A stretch of 64,000 nucleotides of DNA from positions 124,001 to 188,000 of the forward strand of contig NZ_FNVD01000004.1 in assembly GCF_900108275.1 (NCBI RefSeq). The letters are read 5' to 3'. Of this stretch, positions 55,791 to 64,000 are shown piece by piece. The translations under genes were made by a program, and so were the position numbers. The stretch's first letter is position 1; each line of letters begins with the position of its first letter. The notes under the pieces were generated by a model. It was not told where the DNA came from and made no database searches. It saw nothing but the letters and a program-made list of their open reading frames with translations. The DNA comes from Jhaorihella thermophila. GTDB lineage: Bacteria; Pseudomonadota; Alphaproteobacteria; Rhodobacterales; Rhodobacteraceae.

Positions 55791-56951
55791 TCAGCCCGCA
55801 TTTCGGGGCATGGGCAGCGACAGCGTCTTGTAGGCGGTCCAGTCCTCGATGTCGGGGTAGTAGAAGCGGCGCCAGGCGCGAACGCGGGGGTTGAACACCC
55901 TGCGCCACAGCGGCGGGATCATCGCCATCGCCGTCAGCGGCGGATATCCGGTGGGCAGGCGCGGCACGCGCTCGGGGCCATAGATCTGCAACAGCGGATA
56001 GCGCCGCTGGGGGTGAATGTGGTGGTCGGCATGCCGTTGCAGGTTCAGAAGCAGCAGACCCGACAGGCGGTGCGCCGAATCCCACGAATGATGCAGCGCG
56101 GGGGGTTCATAGCGCCCCTCGCCGAGGTAACGCCGGGTCAGGCCGTAGTGCTCGACATAGTTGGTCAGCTCCAGCTGCCAGACCGCGACCAGCGCCTGGA
56201 AGGCAAACAGCCCCACGCCCTTCCAGCCGCCGATGGCAAAGGCCAGCGCTAGGAACATCGCCTGCAACAGGATGTATTTCCAGATGGGATTCGACGGATG
56301 AAAGGCCGAGCGGCCCGCGCGGGCAAGCTTCGCCCTTTCCGCCCGCCAAGCCGATTGCGGCCCCTGCCACAGCACGCGCGGAAAGAACCGATGAAACCCC
56401 TCGTTATAGCGCGCGGTCACGGTGTCGCGCGGGGTGCCGACCCATGGGTGATGCACCAGAAGATGCTCGGTGCGGAAATGCCCGTAAAGCACCAGCGCCA
56501 TCAGCAGATCGCCCAGGTTGCGCTCGAACCGGCCCGGTTTGTGGAACAGCTCGTGCGCATGGACGATACCCACCGTTCCGGTGGTGACACCGATGCCGAA
56601 CATCAGCGCCCATTCCTCGACCGTGCCATAACCGCCGACGCGCGTGATCGCCCAGATCGCGCCGAACACCAGCGCGAATTCCAGCGGGAACCAGATCCAG
56701 GTGAGCAGCTTGAACCAGAACAGTTCGCTTTCGGGCGTATCGGGGTCGGCATTTTCCTCGGATCCACCGACCAGCAGATCGAGAAGCGGCATCAGAACCC
56801 AGCCGTAGAAGGGGATGAGCGCGATCGTCCAGCCGCCCTGCCACAACGCCAGCAGCACCAGCGGCACGAAGGCAAGCGTCATCCAGTAGGGCCAGGCGCT
56901 GGGTCGGACAAACTCGCCAGCGGCCGGTTCGGCGCCGGGGATCGCGGTCAT
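55791..56951 (-). CDS. alkB: Alkane 1-monooxygenase
   Basis: A 386-residue integral-membrane diiron hydroxylase. The eight-histidine motifs are complete: HELFHK (133-138), EHLLVHH (162-168), and LQRHADHHIHPQRRY in the C-terminal third, plus NYVEHYG. About six membrane helices surround them. It adds oxygen to the end of medium-chain alkanes or related chains. Start at 56951 gives MTAIPGAEPAAGEF with AAGGAG 11 bases upstream. It follows a P450 gene by 28 bases on the same strand. No rubredoxin or reductase gene is adjacent. Confidence 0.94.
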   Translation of the reverse strand: MTAIPGAEPAAGEFVRPSAWPYWMTLAFVPLVLLALWQGGWTIALIPFYGWVLMPLLDLLVGGSEENADPDTPESELFWFKLLTWIWFPLEFALVFGAIWAITRVGGYGTVEEWALMFGIGVTTGTVGIVHAHELFHKPGRFERNLGDLLMALVLYGHFRTEHLLVHHPWVGTPRDTVTARYNEGFHRFFPRVLWQGPQSAWRAERAKLARAGRSAFHPSNPIWKYILLQAMFLALAFAIGGWKGVGLFAFQALVAVWQLELTNYVEHYGLTRRYLGEGRYEPPALHHSWDSAHRLSGLLLLNLQRHADHHIHPQRRYPLLQIYGPERVPRLPTGYPPLTAMAMIPPLWRRVFNPRVRAWRRFYYPDIEDWTAYKTLSLPMPRNAG

Positions 56952-56979
56952 GGGGCGGATGCTCCTTTGTGTGGGGTGG

Positions 56980-58440
56980 TCATGCGCGCCGCGGCTCCAG
57001 ACACAGGTGGATGCCATCGCGGGCGCGCAGCGTCGGATGCGCAGCCGGCACCGGATCCCGGCCCGGCGCGCGGGTGAACCGGAAGGCCCGCACCAGCAGC
57101 GACAGGATCAGCGGCCCTTCGGCCATGGCAAAGGCCGAACCGGGGCAGACACGGGGGCCGGCGGAAAACGGGATATAGGCCGCGCGCAGGCAGGCCTTGC
57201 CATTGGGCGTTTCCCAGCGGGATGGATCAAAATCATGCGGGGCGTCCCAAAGGCGTTCGTGGCGGTGCAGGTGCCAGGGGCTGAGAACCACCTGCGCCCC
57301 CTTGGGCACCGCGCGTCCCCTGAATTCGGTCGTGCAGGCGGCTTCGCGCACCATCATCGGAACCGGCGGGTAGAGCCGCATCGCCTCGCGGAACACCGCC
57401 CGCGACAGGCGCAGTTTCGACAGCGCCGAAAAATAGATCTTGTCCGGTTCGATCACGGCAAGCGCCTCGGCTGCGACCTTTTCCTGCCAGTCAGGATAGC
57501 GGGCAAGAAGATAGAGAGACCACGCCAGCGCAGCGGCCGAGGTTTCGTGCCCGGCCAGAAAGAAGATGGCCACCTGGTCGATCATCTCTTTCTTCGTGAA
57601 CCGGCGTCCCGTGACCGGGTCGCGCGTGGTCATGATCTTGGTCGCCAGATCGTCGGACGCGCGGCCCTGCGCGATCTCGGCCGCGCGGGTCTCGACCAGC
57701 TGCGCCACAAGCGCCCGGATGTTGCGCGCGGTCCGGCGCGTTCGGCGCGAATGAAACCGCGGCACCCATTTCGGCCAGGGCATGAGCGCCGCGACATTGG
57801 CGACCGGCTGGCTCTCCTTGTGTGCGCGGAACTGGGTAAAGGCGGCGGCGGCGACGTCATGCGTGATCGGGACCGAAAACAGGGTGCGAAAGATCACGTC
57901 CATCGCCACATGGCTGGTCTGGGCCTCGATCTCGACCGCTCGCCCGTCGGCCAGAGGCGCCAAGCGCTCGGCGGCCGCAACCCCGCTGTCCCGCATGGCC
58001 GGGAAGACGGTGCGCAGCCGGCCGCCTTCGAAGGCCGGGTCGATGATGCGGCGCTGAAACGCCCAGAGATCGCCGTTGGAGATGAAGATCGATTCGCCCA
58101 GCAGCGGCTTGAGCCCGACCCGGATCCGTTCCGACTTGGGGAACGCCTCTGCGGGCGCGCGCAGCACGCGATCCACCAGTTCCGGGTCGTTGCACAGGAA
58201 CGACCGGAAGAAGGGCGTGCACATCTCGGCCATCCATGCCCGGAACAGATGCGCGGGCTGCGCCGACAGGATATCGCGCCGGTAAAGGCGGAAATGCCGG
58301 GTAAACGGGACCGGTCCGGGCCGCGACGCGGGCATCGGCGGCCGATCCGCCGGCGTAACCGCGATTGTTGCGCGATGCGCGCTCCGATCATGGGTGAAAG
58401 TCGAATGTTCCGGCGCACCGGTCATGCTGTCGGTTGGCAT
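56980..58440 (-). CDS. Cytochrome P450
   Basis: A 486-residue soluble P450. The oxygen-binding I-helix has FFLAGHETSAAALAWSLY, the K-helix ExxR is in FREAMRLYPPVPMM, and the haem loop is FSAGPRVCPGSAFA with the cysteine at about 432. The length and AGHETSA motif are those of class II-like bacterial P450s, not CYP153. Substrate is unknown; sharing an operon with alkB suggests a hydrophobic chain substrate. Start at 58440 (MPTDSM) follows AGGGGGATTC; an ATG 10 codons upstream is less likely. No ferredoxin is adjacent. Confidence 0.92.
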   Translation of the reverse strand: MPTDSMTGAPEHSTFTHDRSAHRATIAVTPADRPPMPASRPGPVPFTRHFRLYRRDILSAQPAHLFRAWMAEMCTPFFRSFLCNDPELVDRVLRAPAEAFPKSERIRVGLKPLLGESIFISNGDLWAFQRRIIDPAFEGGRLRTVFPAMRDSGVAAAERLAPLADGRAVEIEAQTSHVAMDVIFRTLFSVPITHDVAAAAFTQFRAHKESQPVANVAALMPWPKWVPRFHSRRTRRTARNIRALVAQLVETRAAEIAQGRASDDLATKIMTTRDPVTGRRFTKKEMIDQVAIFFLAGHETSAAALAWSLYLLARYPDWQEKVAAEALAVIEPDKIYFSALSKLRLSRAVFREAMRLYPPVPMMVREAACTTEFRGRAVPKGAQVVLSPWHLHRHERLWDAPHDFDPSRWETPNGKACLRAAYIPFSAGPRVCPGSAFAMAEGPLILSLLVRAFRFTRAPGRDPVPAAHPTLRARDGIHLCLEPRRA

Positions 58441-58488
58441 GAATCCCCCTTTTTCCGGCGCGCTTAGCATTGCCGGCCCGGTCGAAAA

Positions 58489-58502
58489 CTGACGATTGTC
58501 AG
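58489..58502. promoter_or_regulatory. Crp/Fnr-type operator in the P450-regulator divergent region
   Basis: CTGACGATTGTCAG: perfect 5-bp arms CTGAC/GTCAG around 4 bases, the spacing used by Fnr, FixK and Dnr proteins. It lies 49 bases upstream of the P450 start and 88 bases upstream of the regulator start, so it could serve both. Confidence 0.55.
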
Positions 58503-58589
58503 GATTTGGATCACTCGGGCGGCACCGAGCCGGAAATTCGCACGGTTTTCGCCTTGCCGTCGCCCGACCGGAAAGCGACCATCCCGCCC

Positions 58590-59297
58590 ATGAACAGGCA
58601 TTTTTCCACGGAACGGGATCACCCCTGCGGCGCCTGCGGCTTTCGCGCCACCAGCATCTGGTGGCCGGTCACGCGCGACTGCCGGACGCGGCTGGAACGG
58701 GGCTTCAACCGCCGCCAGCTGGCGAGTGAAGAGATGATCTATGCCCAGGGCGCACCCGGCGACACGGTCTATTGCCTGTCACGGGGCCTGGTGGCGTTGC
58801 GGTCGATGCGGCCGGATGGTCATTACAGCTTCGTCCGGCTGGTGCGCCCAGGCGACATCTTCGGGTTCCGATCGTTCCTTGAGATGCAGCCGCATGACAC
58901 CGAGGCGCGCACGCTTGTGGCCTCGCGCGTCTGCGTGGTGGCGGCGCGGGATGCGCGCGCCGTGGTCGAGGGATCGCCGCGCGTCATGGGCAATCTGGCG
59001 CTGCGCTGCGCCGAGGAGTTGCGCCGCAGCCGCCAGTTGCGGGCCCATTCGCGCCGCGGCGACAACCGCGCGCGCCTGTTGCGGCTGATCCGCGACCTGT
59101 CCGCCGATCAAGGCCCCGACCCGGACGGCATACTACGCTTTCGTCTGCCGCTGTCGCGGGCCGACATCGCGGCCGCGCTGGGGCTGGCCCCCGAAACCGT
59201 GACGCGCAGCCTGCGCCGGCTGAGCGAGGCCGGAGCGCTGCGCATTTCGGGCCGGCAGGTGGAGCTGCCGGCGCAGATGGTCGAACAGGACGCCTGA
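58590..59297 (+). CDS. Crp/Fnr-family transcriptional regulator with N-terminal cysteines
   Basis: A 235-residue regulator. A cyclic-nucleotide-like beta-barrel (EEMIYAQGAPGDTVYCLSRG, FVRLVRPGDIFGFRSFL) precedes a helix-turn-helix LSRADIAAALGLAPETVTRS with the E-x-x-T-R recognition residues of Fnr-type proteins. The N-terminus has C13 and C16 (HPCGACGF) and C31 (RDC), with C62 in the barrel. This could hold an Fe-S or metal site, but the spacing differs from E. coli FNR. It is divergent from the P450-alkB operon. Start at 58590 keeps the Cys motif; longer frames lack support. Confidence 0.87.
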   Translation: MNRHFSTERDHPCGACGFRATSIWWPVTRDCRTRLERGFNRRQLASEEMIYAQGAPGDTVYCLSRGLVALRSMRPDGHYSFVRLVRPGDIFGFRSFLEMQPHDTEARTLVASRVCVVAARDARAVVEGSPRVMGNLALRCAEELRRSRQLRAHSRRGDNRARLLRLIRDLSADQGPDPDGILRFRLPLSRADIAAALGLAPETVTRSLRRLSEAGALRISGRQVELPAQMVEQDA

Positions 59298-59600
59298 CGC
59301 CGATCAGTCCATCCGGCCCTGCACGGGCGCGTCCTGACCGCGCCCGCCCGGCGCCTTGGAAGCGAATCACGAAGTGGACCACGCCGCAAGCGGGAGGGGA
59401 CTTTCCAGGGCGATGCCAAGGTCGGTCAAAGGAGCTCCTTCGGGCCGCGCCAGATCCTCCCTCCGAACCCTGGGCGGTTTATCTTGTGGCTTTTGCCGAC
59501 GTGTTTACGGCACTCTCTCAAGCCGCCAATCGCGCCGCTCAAGGAACACCGGAACCCGGCCCCGTGCCGGCAGCAATTTGACAATCGCTCTGGGATCGAG
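59298..59600. other. 303-base stretch without a recognised gene
   Basis: Between the Crp/Fnr regulator and tRNA-Lys. Both strands were read: no open frame with a ribosome-binding site, no clear hairpin-T terminator and no copy of the intergenic repeat. Codon-like GC skew is absent from the last 150 bases. It probably holds the tRNA 3' processing region. Confidence 0.6.
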
Positions 59601-59676
59601 TGGTGAGCCGTGCAGGATTCGAACCTGCGACCCACTGATTAAAAGTCAGTTGCTCTACCAACTGAGCTAACGGCCC
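59601..59676 (-). tRNA. tRNA-Lys (anticodon TTT)
   Basis: The minus strand reads a complete cloverleaf: acceptor GGGCCGT pairs with ACGGCTC, D-arm GCTCAGTTGGTAGAGC, anticodon stem-loop with CTTTTAA (TTT anticodon), T-arm GCAGGTTCGAATCCTGC and an encoded CCA end. 76 bases. A promoter-like TTGACC-N17-TAGTTA lies just upstream. Confidence 0.97.
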
Positions 59677-59727
59677 ACTCTCGCCAGCGTCCGACCCGAC
59701 CGGGCCGATCAACCGCTGACGGCGGCC

Positions 59728-59756
59728 TAACTATGAAAGCATCGCGGGGCGGTCAA
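59728..59756 (-). promoter_or_regulatory. Candidate promoter of tRNA-Lys
   Basis: On the minus strand TTGACC (59756-59751) and TAGTTA (59733-59728) are 17 bases apart, placing a start about 45 bases before the mature tRNA 5' end. Confidence 0.5.
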
Positions 59757-59812
59757 GCCCGAATCTGAGAAAAAATCGCCCCTGTCTGGATTAACCTGCA
59801 AAGCGCCGCTAT

Positions 59813-60667
59813 ATGCGCGCCATGCGCACGCCGGAACATAGCGGTCTGCCCTTCATGAAGATGCAAGGGCTGGGCAACGACTTCGTCGTTGTCGATGCGC
59901 GCGCGGGCGCCAATCCCGTGACCCCGGCGCTGGCCCGCGCCGTGGCCGACCGGCATTTCGGCGTCGGCTTCGACCAGCTTGCCGTGATCGCGGCGCCCGC
60001 AGATCCGGCACAGGCCGACGCGCACCTGATCTTCTACAATGCCGACGGTTCCACCTCGGCCGCCTGCGGCAACGCCACCCGCTGCATCGCGCGTTTCCTG
60101 ATGAACGAATCGGGCCGCGATACGCTGATCCTCACCACCGACCGCGGCACACTGACGGCCGCGGACGCGGGCGACGGGCTGACCTCGGTCAACATGGGGC
60201 CGCCGCAACTCGACTGGCGCGACATCCCGCTTGCCGAAGAGGTGGACACGCTGGAGCTGCCGATCGAAGGCGCCCCGACCGCCACCGGCATGGGCAACCC
60301 GCATTGCACCTTCTTCGTCGAGGATGCCGAACGCGTCACGCTGGAAGAGTTCGGGCCGCTCTACGAACACCACCCGCTCTACCCCGAACGCACCAACGTG
60401 CAGATCGCGCAGATCGTTGGCCCGGACCATATCCGCATGCGGGTCTGGGAACGCGGCGTGGGCGTGACGCTGGCCTCGGGCTCCTCCTCCTGTGCCACGG
60501 CCGTGGCGGCGGCGCGGCGCGGGCTCACCGGGCGCAAGGTGCGCATCGACCTTGACGGCGGCACGCTCTGGATCGACTGGCGCGAGGACGGCGTCTGGAT
60601 GACCGGCCCCACCGCGCATGTGTTCACCGGCACGCTCACGCCCGAATTCCTGGAGCGCGCCGTATGA
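59813..60667 (+). CDS. dapF: Diaminopimelate epimerase
   Basis: A 284-residue epimerase making meso-diaminopimelate for lysine and peptidoglycan. The two catalytic cysteines are C85 ([11 protein letters not shown]) and C227 ([12 protein letters not shown]). [16 protein letters not shown] near the start and [13 protein letters not shown] are family segments. ATGs at 59813, 59822 and 59855 are in frame; the first is used but the true start is uncertain. Stop overlaps mtaB by 4 bases. Confidence 0.95.
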   Translation: MRAMRTPEHSGLPFMKMQGLGNDFVVVDARAGANPVTPALARAVADRHFGVGFDQLAVIAAPADPAQADAHLIFYNADGSTSAACGNATRCIARFLMNESGRDTLILTTDRGTLTAADAGDGLTSVNMGPPQLDWRDIPLAEEVDTLELPIEGAPTATGMGNPHCTFFVEDAERVTLEEFGPLYEHHPLYPERTNVQIAQIVGPDHIRMRVWERGVGVTLASGSSSCATAVAAARRGLTGRKVRIDLDGGTLWIDWREDGVWMTGPTAHVFTGTLTPEFLERAV

Positions 60668-61917
60668 CCGCGCCACGCTTCACCACGCTGGGCTGCCGGC
60701 TCAACGCCTATGAAACCGAGGCGATGAAGAAGCTCGCCTCCGAGGTCGGACTTGGCGACGCGGTGATCGTCAACACCTGCGCCGTCACCGCCGAAGCCGT
60801 GCGCAAGGCGCGCCAGGAAATCCGCCGCCTGCGGCGCGAGAACCCGGATGCGCGGCTGATCGTCACCGGCTGCGCGGCGCAGACCGAACCGGACACCTTC
60901 ACCGCAATGGACGAGGTGGACGCGGTGATCGGCAATGCCGAAAAGATGCGCCCCGGCACCTGGACGGACCTCGCCCGCGGGCTGATCGGCGACACGGAAA
61001 AGGCACGCGTGGACGACATCATGTCGGTGCGCGAAACCGCCGGCCACCTGATCGACGGTTTCGGCACCCGCTCGCGCGCCTATGTCCAGGTGCAAAACGG
61101 CTGCGACCACCGCTGCACCTTCTGCATCATCCCCTACGGGCGCGGCAATTCGCGCTCGGTCCCCGCCGGCGTCGTGGTCGACCAGATCAAGCGGCTCGTG
61201 GACCGCGGCTTCAACGAGGTCGTCCTGACCGGCGTGGACCTGACCAGCTGGGGCGCCGACCTGCCGGGCACGCCGCGGCTGGGCGATCTCGTGCTGCGCA
61301 TCCTTAAACTCGTGCCCGACCTGCCCCGCCTGCGCATCTCCTCGATCGACTCGATCGAGGCCGACGACGCACTGATGCAGGCCATCGCTACCGAACCGCG
61401 CCTGATGCCGCATCTGCACCTGTCGCTGCAGCACGGCGACGACCTGATCCTGAAACGGATGAAACGCCGGCATCTGCGCGACGACGCGATCCGCTTCACG
61501 CAAGAGGTCCGCCGCCTGCGCCCCGACATCACCTTCGGCGCCGACATCATCGCGGGCTTCCCCACCGAAACGCAGGCGCATTTCGAAAACTCGCTCAGGC
61601 TAGTCGAAGACTGCGGCCTGACCTGGCTGCACGTCTTTCCCTATTCGCCGCGCAACGGCACGCCCGCAGCCCGCATGCCGCAGGTGCCGGGCGCCGAGAT
61701 CAAGGCCCGCGCCGCCCGCCTGCGCGAAGCCGGCGCCGCCCGTGTCCGCCGCCACCTGGCCGACCAGATCGGCCGCACCCACCGGATCCTGATGGAAAAC
61801 CCGCATATGGGCCGGACCGAACAATTCGCCGAAGTCACCTTCGCCGCCCCCCAGCCCGAAGGCCGGATCGTCACCGCCCGCATCACCGGCGCCACCGCGA
61901 CCCGACTGACCGCCTGA
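60664..61917 (+). CDS. mtaB: tRNA (N6-threonylcarbamoyladenosine(37)-C2)-methylthiotransferase
   Basis: A 417-residue radical-SAM methylthiotransferase of the MiaB/MtaB group. The UPF0004 domain cysteines are C11 ([10 protein letters not shown]), C39 ([14 protein letters not shown]) and C70 (VTGCAAQTE). The radical-SAM cysteines are C147, C151 and C154 ([19 protein letters not shown]). It adds methylthio to t6A37 in certain tRNAs. The dapF-mtaB coupling is common in alphaproteobacteria. The TRAM-like tail is short. Confidence 0.94.
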   Translation: MTAPRFTTLGCRLNAYETEAMKKLASEVGLGDAVIVNTCAVTAEAVRKARQEIRRLRRENPDARLIVTGCAAQTEPDTFTAMDEVDAVIGNAEKMRPGTWTDLARGLIGDTEKARVDDIMSVRETAGHLIDGFGTRSRAYVQVQNGCDHRCTFCIIPYGRGNSRSVPAGVVVDQIKRLVDRGFNEVVLTGVDLTSWGADLPGTPRLGDLVLRILKLVPDLPRLRISSIDSIEADDALMQAIATEPRLMPHLHLSLQHGDDLILKRMKRRHLRDDAIRFTQEVRRLRPDITFGADIIAGFPTETQAHFENSLRLVEDCGLTWLHVFPYSPRNGTPAARMPQVPGAEIKARAARLREAGAARVRRHLADQIGRTHRILMENPHMGRTEQFAEVTFAAPQPEGRIVTARITGATATRLTA

Positions 61918-61998
61918 TCGCCCCTGCTTCTTTCTGGTCCGAAATACCCCGGGGGAGTCCGCCCACAGGGCGGACGGGGGCAGCGCCCCCACCTGCCA
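61918..61998. repeat. Dispersed intergenic repeat, copy 10
   Basis: CCTGCTTCTTTCTGGTCCGA then AATACCCCGGGGGAGT, a hairpin TCCGCCC-ACA-GGGCGGA, then GGGGGCAGCGCCCCC. It is the same subtype as copy 5. It lies between convergent mtaB and petC. Confidence 0.78.
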
Positions 61999-62066
61999 AG
62001 GGTCATGAAACGAAACCCCCGCCGCATATCCTGCGACGGGGGACGATTTCCGGACAGAAAAATGGC

Positions 62067-62855
62067 TCAGGCCTGTTTCTTGCCCTTGTGCGGCGCCCAC
62101 AGGCGCTTGTTGGTCAGATACAGCAGAACCGTCAGCACGGTCAGCATCAGCACACCGACGAACCCGGCCTGCTTGCGCGCCATCATCTTCGGCTCGGCCG
62201 CCCACATCAGAAAGGCCGCCACGTCCTGCGCCTCGTGATGCAACTCGTTCGAATGCCCGTCGGCGAACTCCACGTCCTCGCCCGCCAGCGGCGGCGCCAT
62301 GGCGATCCAGCCGCCGGGAAAGGCGGTGTTCTCGTAGAAGATCGTGCCCGCTTCCTCTTTTTCCTTGCCGGTATAGCCGGTCAGGATCGAGGCGATGTAT
62401 TCCGGCCCGCCCATACCGCGCACCAGCTGGTTGATCCCCAGCCCGTAGGGCCCGTGGAACCCCGCGCGCGCCTTGGCCATCAGGCTCAGGTCCGGCGCAT
62501 TTTCATCGGCGGACTCGGGGAAATGGTCGTTGCTGGTCGCCTCGCGGTAGTCGCGCAGCTCTTCGTCCCAGACCTCGAAATTCTTGGCATAGGCGCGTAC
62601 CTGCTCCTCGGGCAGCTGCGGCCCTCCTTCGTCGGCCAGGGTGCGGATCGGAACGTATTTCAGCCCGTGGCAGGACGAACAAATCTCGGTATAGATCTGC
62701 AGACCCCGCTGCAGCTGGTTGCGGTCATAGGTGCCGAACGGCCCTTCGAACGAGAACGCGAAGTCCTCGACATGGCCCTCGCCGCCGGCCGCCAGGGACG
62801 CGGCCGGAGCCAGCGCCAGAGCAAAGGCGGCACCGATTGCAAGTTTCTTGAACAT
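62067..62855 (-). CDS. petC: Cytochrome c1 of the bc1 complex
   Basis: A 262-residue cytochrome. Signal peptide [20 protein letters not shown] precedes the haem motif CSSCH (C59, C62, H63). The C-terminal membrane anchor is [40 protein letters not shown] is typical of c1. It takes electrons from the Rieske protein and passes them to cytochrome c. Last gene of petABC, 18 bases after petB. SD AGAAGGGACC lies before the ATG. Confidence 0.96.
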   Translation of the reverse strand: MFKKLAIGAAFALALAPAASLAAGGEGHVEDFAFSFEGPFGTYDRNQLQRGLQIYTEICSSCHGLKYVPIRTLADEGGPQLPEEQVRAYAKNFEVWDEELRDYREATSNDHFPESADENAPDLSLMAKARAGFHGPYGLGINQLVRGMGGPEYIASILTGYTGKEKEEAGTIFYENTAFPGGWIAMAPPLAGEDVEFADGHSNELHHEAQDVAAFLMWAAEPKMMARKQAGFVGVLMLTVLTVLLYLTNKRLWAPHKGKKQA

Positions 62856-62873
62856 CGTTTCCGGTCCCTTCTC

Positions 62874-64000
62874 TTATTCGGCGGGCGTTTCGGCCGCTTT
62901 CTTGCCGTAATGGGCTTCAAAGTCTTCCTCGATCGTCGCCGGCATCGGACTCGGCTTCTCGATCACGCCGAGGATCGGCAGGATCACGAAGAAATACGCG
63001 AACCAGTAGGTCGCACCGATCAGCGCGAAGCTGGCATAGGGCTCTTCGGCCGGCATCGCGCCCAGCCACATCAGGACCAGGAAATCGATGACCAGAAGGT
63101 AGAACCACCATTTGAACATGGGCCGATACTTGCCCGAGCGCACCGAGGAAGTGTCAAGCCACGGCACCAGCGCCATCGCGATGATCGCGCCGAACATGGC
63201 CAGCACGCCAAAGAACTTGGCATCGATGATGCCGCCGGTGATGAAGCTGGCGAACTGCACCGCCCACACGTCCGAGGTAAACGCGCGCAAGATCGCGTAG
63301 AACGGCAGGAAATACCATTCCGGCACGATATGCGCAGGCGTCGCCAGCGGGTTGGCCTCGATGTAGTTGTCGGGGTGTCCCAGATAGTTCGGCATGAAGC
63401 CGACGATCGCCCAGAACACGATCAGAACCACACCCAGCGCGAACAGGTCCTTGATGACGAAATAGGGCCAGAACGGCAGCGTGTCCTTCTCGGCCTCTTC
63501 CTTCGACCCGCGGCGCACCTCGATCCCCGTCGGGTTGTTGTTGCCGGTGGTGTGGAAGGCCCAGATATGCACCGCCACCAGCGCCGCGATCACGAAGGGC
63601 AGCAGATAGTGCAGCGAGAAGAAGCGGTTCAGCGTGGCGTTGTCCACCGCCGGCCCGCCCAGAAGCCAGGTCTGGATCGGCTCGCCCACGAACGGGATCG
63701 CGCCGAAGAGGCCGGTGATCACGGTGGCGCCCCAGAACGACATCTGACCCCAGGGCAGAACATAGCCCATGAAGGCGGTGCCCATCATGCACAGATAGAT
63801 CAGCATGCCGATGATCCAGGTCACTTCGCGCGGCGACTTGTAGGAGCCGTAGAACAGCCCGCGGAAGATGTGGACATAGACGGCAAAGAAGAACAGCGAG
63901 GCGCCATTGGCGTGCAGATAGCGCAACATGTGACCGCCACGCACGTCGCGCATGATGTGCTCGACGCTGGCAAAGGCCAGGTCCACATGCGGCGTGTAGT
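62874..64000 (-). CDS. petB: Cytochrome b of the bc1 complex, 5' part beyond the window
   Basis: 375 codons of cytochrome b; the frame stays open to the window edge. Haem and quinol-site motifs include the histidine-bearing [35 protein letters not shown] (the PEWY Qo-site loop) and [17 protein letters not shown]. Several membrane helices are evident. The missing part holds the first haem-ligand helix, and petA (Rieske protein) is expected just beyond the window. Confidence 0.97.
   Translation of the reverse strand, partial: YTPHVDLAFASVEHIMRDVRGGHMLRYLHANGASLFFFAVYVHIFRGLFYGSYKSPREVTWIIGMLIYLCMMGTAFMGYVLPWGQMSFWGATVITGLFGAIPFVGEPIQTWLLGGPAVDNATLNRFFSLHYLLPFVIAALVAVHIWAFHTTGNNNPTGIEVRRGSKEEAEKDTLPFWPYFVIKDLFALGVVLIVFWAIVGFMPNYLGHPDNYIEANPLATPAHIVPEWYFLPFYAILRAFTSDVWAVQFASFITGGIIDAKFFGVLAMFGAIIAMALVPWLDTSSVRSGKYRPMFKWWFYLLVIDFLVLMWLGAMPAEEPYASFALIGATYWFAYFFVILPILGVIEKPSPMPATIEEDFEAHYGKKAAETPAE

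Noticed and set aside
53227-56085. Long minus-strand open frame opposite exbB, exbD and tonB
   Set aside because: Same high-GC shadow effect; the plus-strand proteins are clear family members.
59601-59676. tRNA-Lys as an integration site of a genomic island
   Set aside because: No integrase gene or direct repeat of the tRNA end was seen nearby, and the flanks are housekeeping genes.

Overview
The window is a high-GC (roughly two thirds G+C) chromosomal segment whose proteins, gene order and intergenic elements point to an alphaproteobacterium of the family Rhodobacteraceae (Roseobacter/Rhodobacter group). The best markers are PetP/PetR-type regulators, a fbc/pet cytochrome bc1 operon, the xseB-ispA-dxs isoprenoid block and a zwf-edd-eda-pgi Entner-Doudoroff operon. 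A dispersed intergenic repeat (a T-rich core plus GC hairpins) also recurs ten times, mostly at gene ends. Coding density is high, and many genes overlap by 1 to 4 bases in coupled operons.

Layout. 1-3229: end of an RND efflux adaptor and its inner-membrane pump. 3320-7494: homoprotocatechuate meta-cleavage genes (hpaE, hpaD, a FAH-family gene, hpaH) behind a sigma70-like promoter. 7545-15170: Entner-Doudoroff operon (zwf, edd, eda, pgi), then a KDGal kinase and an SMP-30 lactonase. 15300-19291 (minus): HDAC-like deacetylase, xseB, ispA, dxs. 19368-20578 (minus): petP-petR regulators, divergent from ilvE. 21752-31551: mixed housekeeping and accessory genes (CHAD protein, EamA transporter, malonyl-CoA synthetase, BKACE, MFS, two LysR regulators, acyl-CoA dehydrogenase).

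31650-39705 is a sugar-acid catabolism locus: 2-hydroxyacid dehydrogenase, KDG kinase, LysE exporter, beta-hydroxyacid dehydrogenase, IlvD/Edd dehydratase of the xylonate type and an SDR. Two perfect GGTATACC-centred palindromes resembling ExuR/UxuR (GntR) operators lie upstream of its genes. 39913-46271 holds a three-domain fusion (phosphoribosyltransferase, alpha/beta hydrolase, erythromycin-esterase-like), a sulfatase and a Na/Pi-type transporter that seems to start at an ATA codon. 46463-47880 has a DeoR regulator followed by a wrecked HAD phosphatase gene fused to the tail of an IS256-type transposase.

48032-55758 is a self-contained vitamin B12 acquisition operon: promoter, cobalamin riboswitch, outer-membrane receptor, BtuFCD-like ABC importer, CbiZ salvage amidohydrolase, and its own ExbB, two ExbD and TonB. 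55791-59297 pairs a cytochrome P450 gene with an alkB alkane hydroxylase gene, divergent from a Crp/Fnr regulator across a CTGAC-N4-GTCAG site. The window ends with tRNA-Lys, dapF, mtaB and the petB-petC end of the cytochrome bc1 operon.

No intact mobile element, CRISPR array, prophage or rRNA operon was seen. The most noteworthy items are the B12 operon, the P450-AlkB pair with its regulator, the operator-linked sugar-acid locus, the triple fusion, the apparent ATA start and the repeat family.
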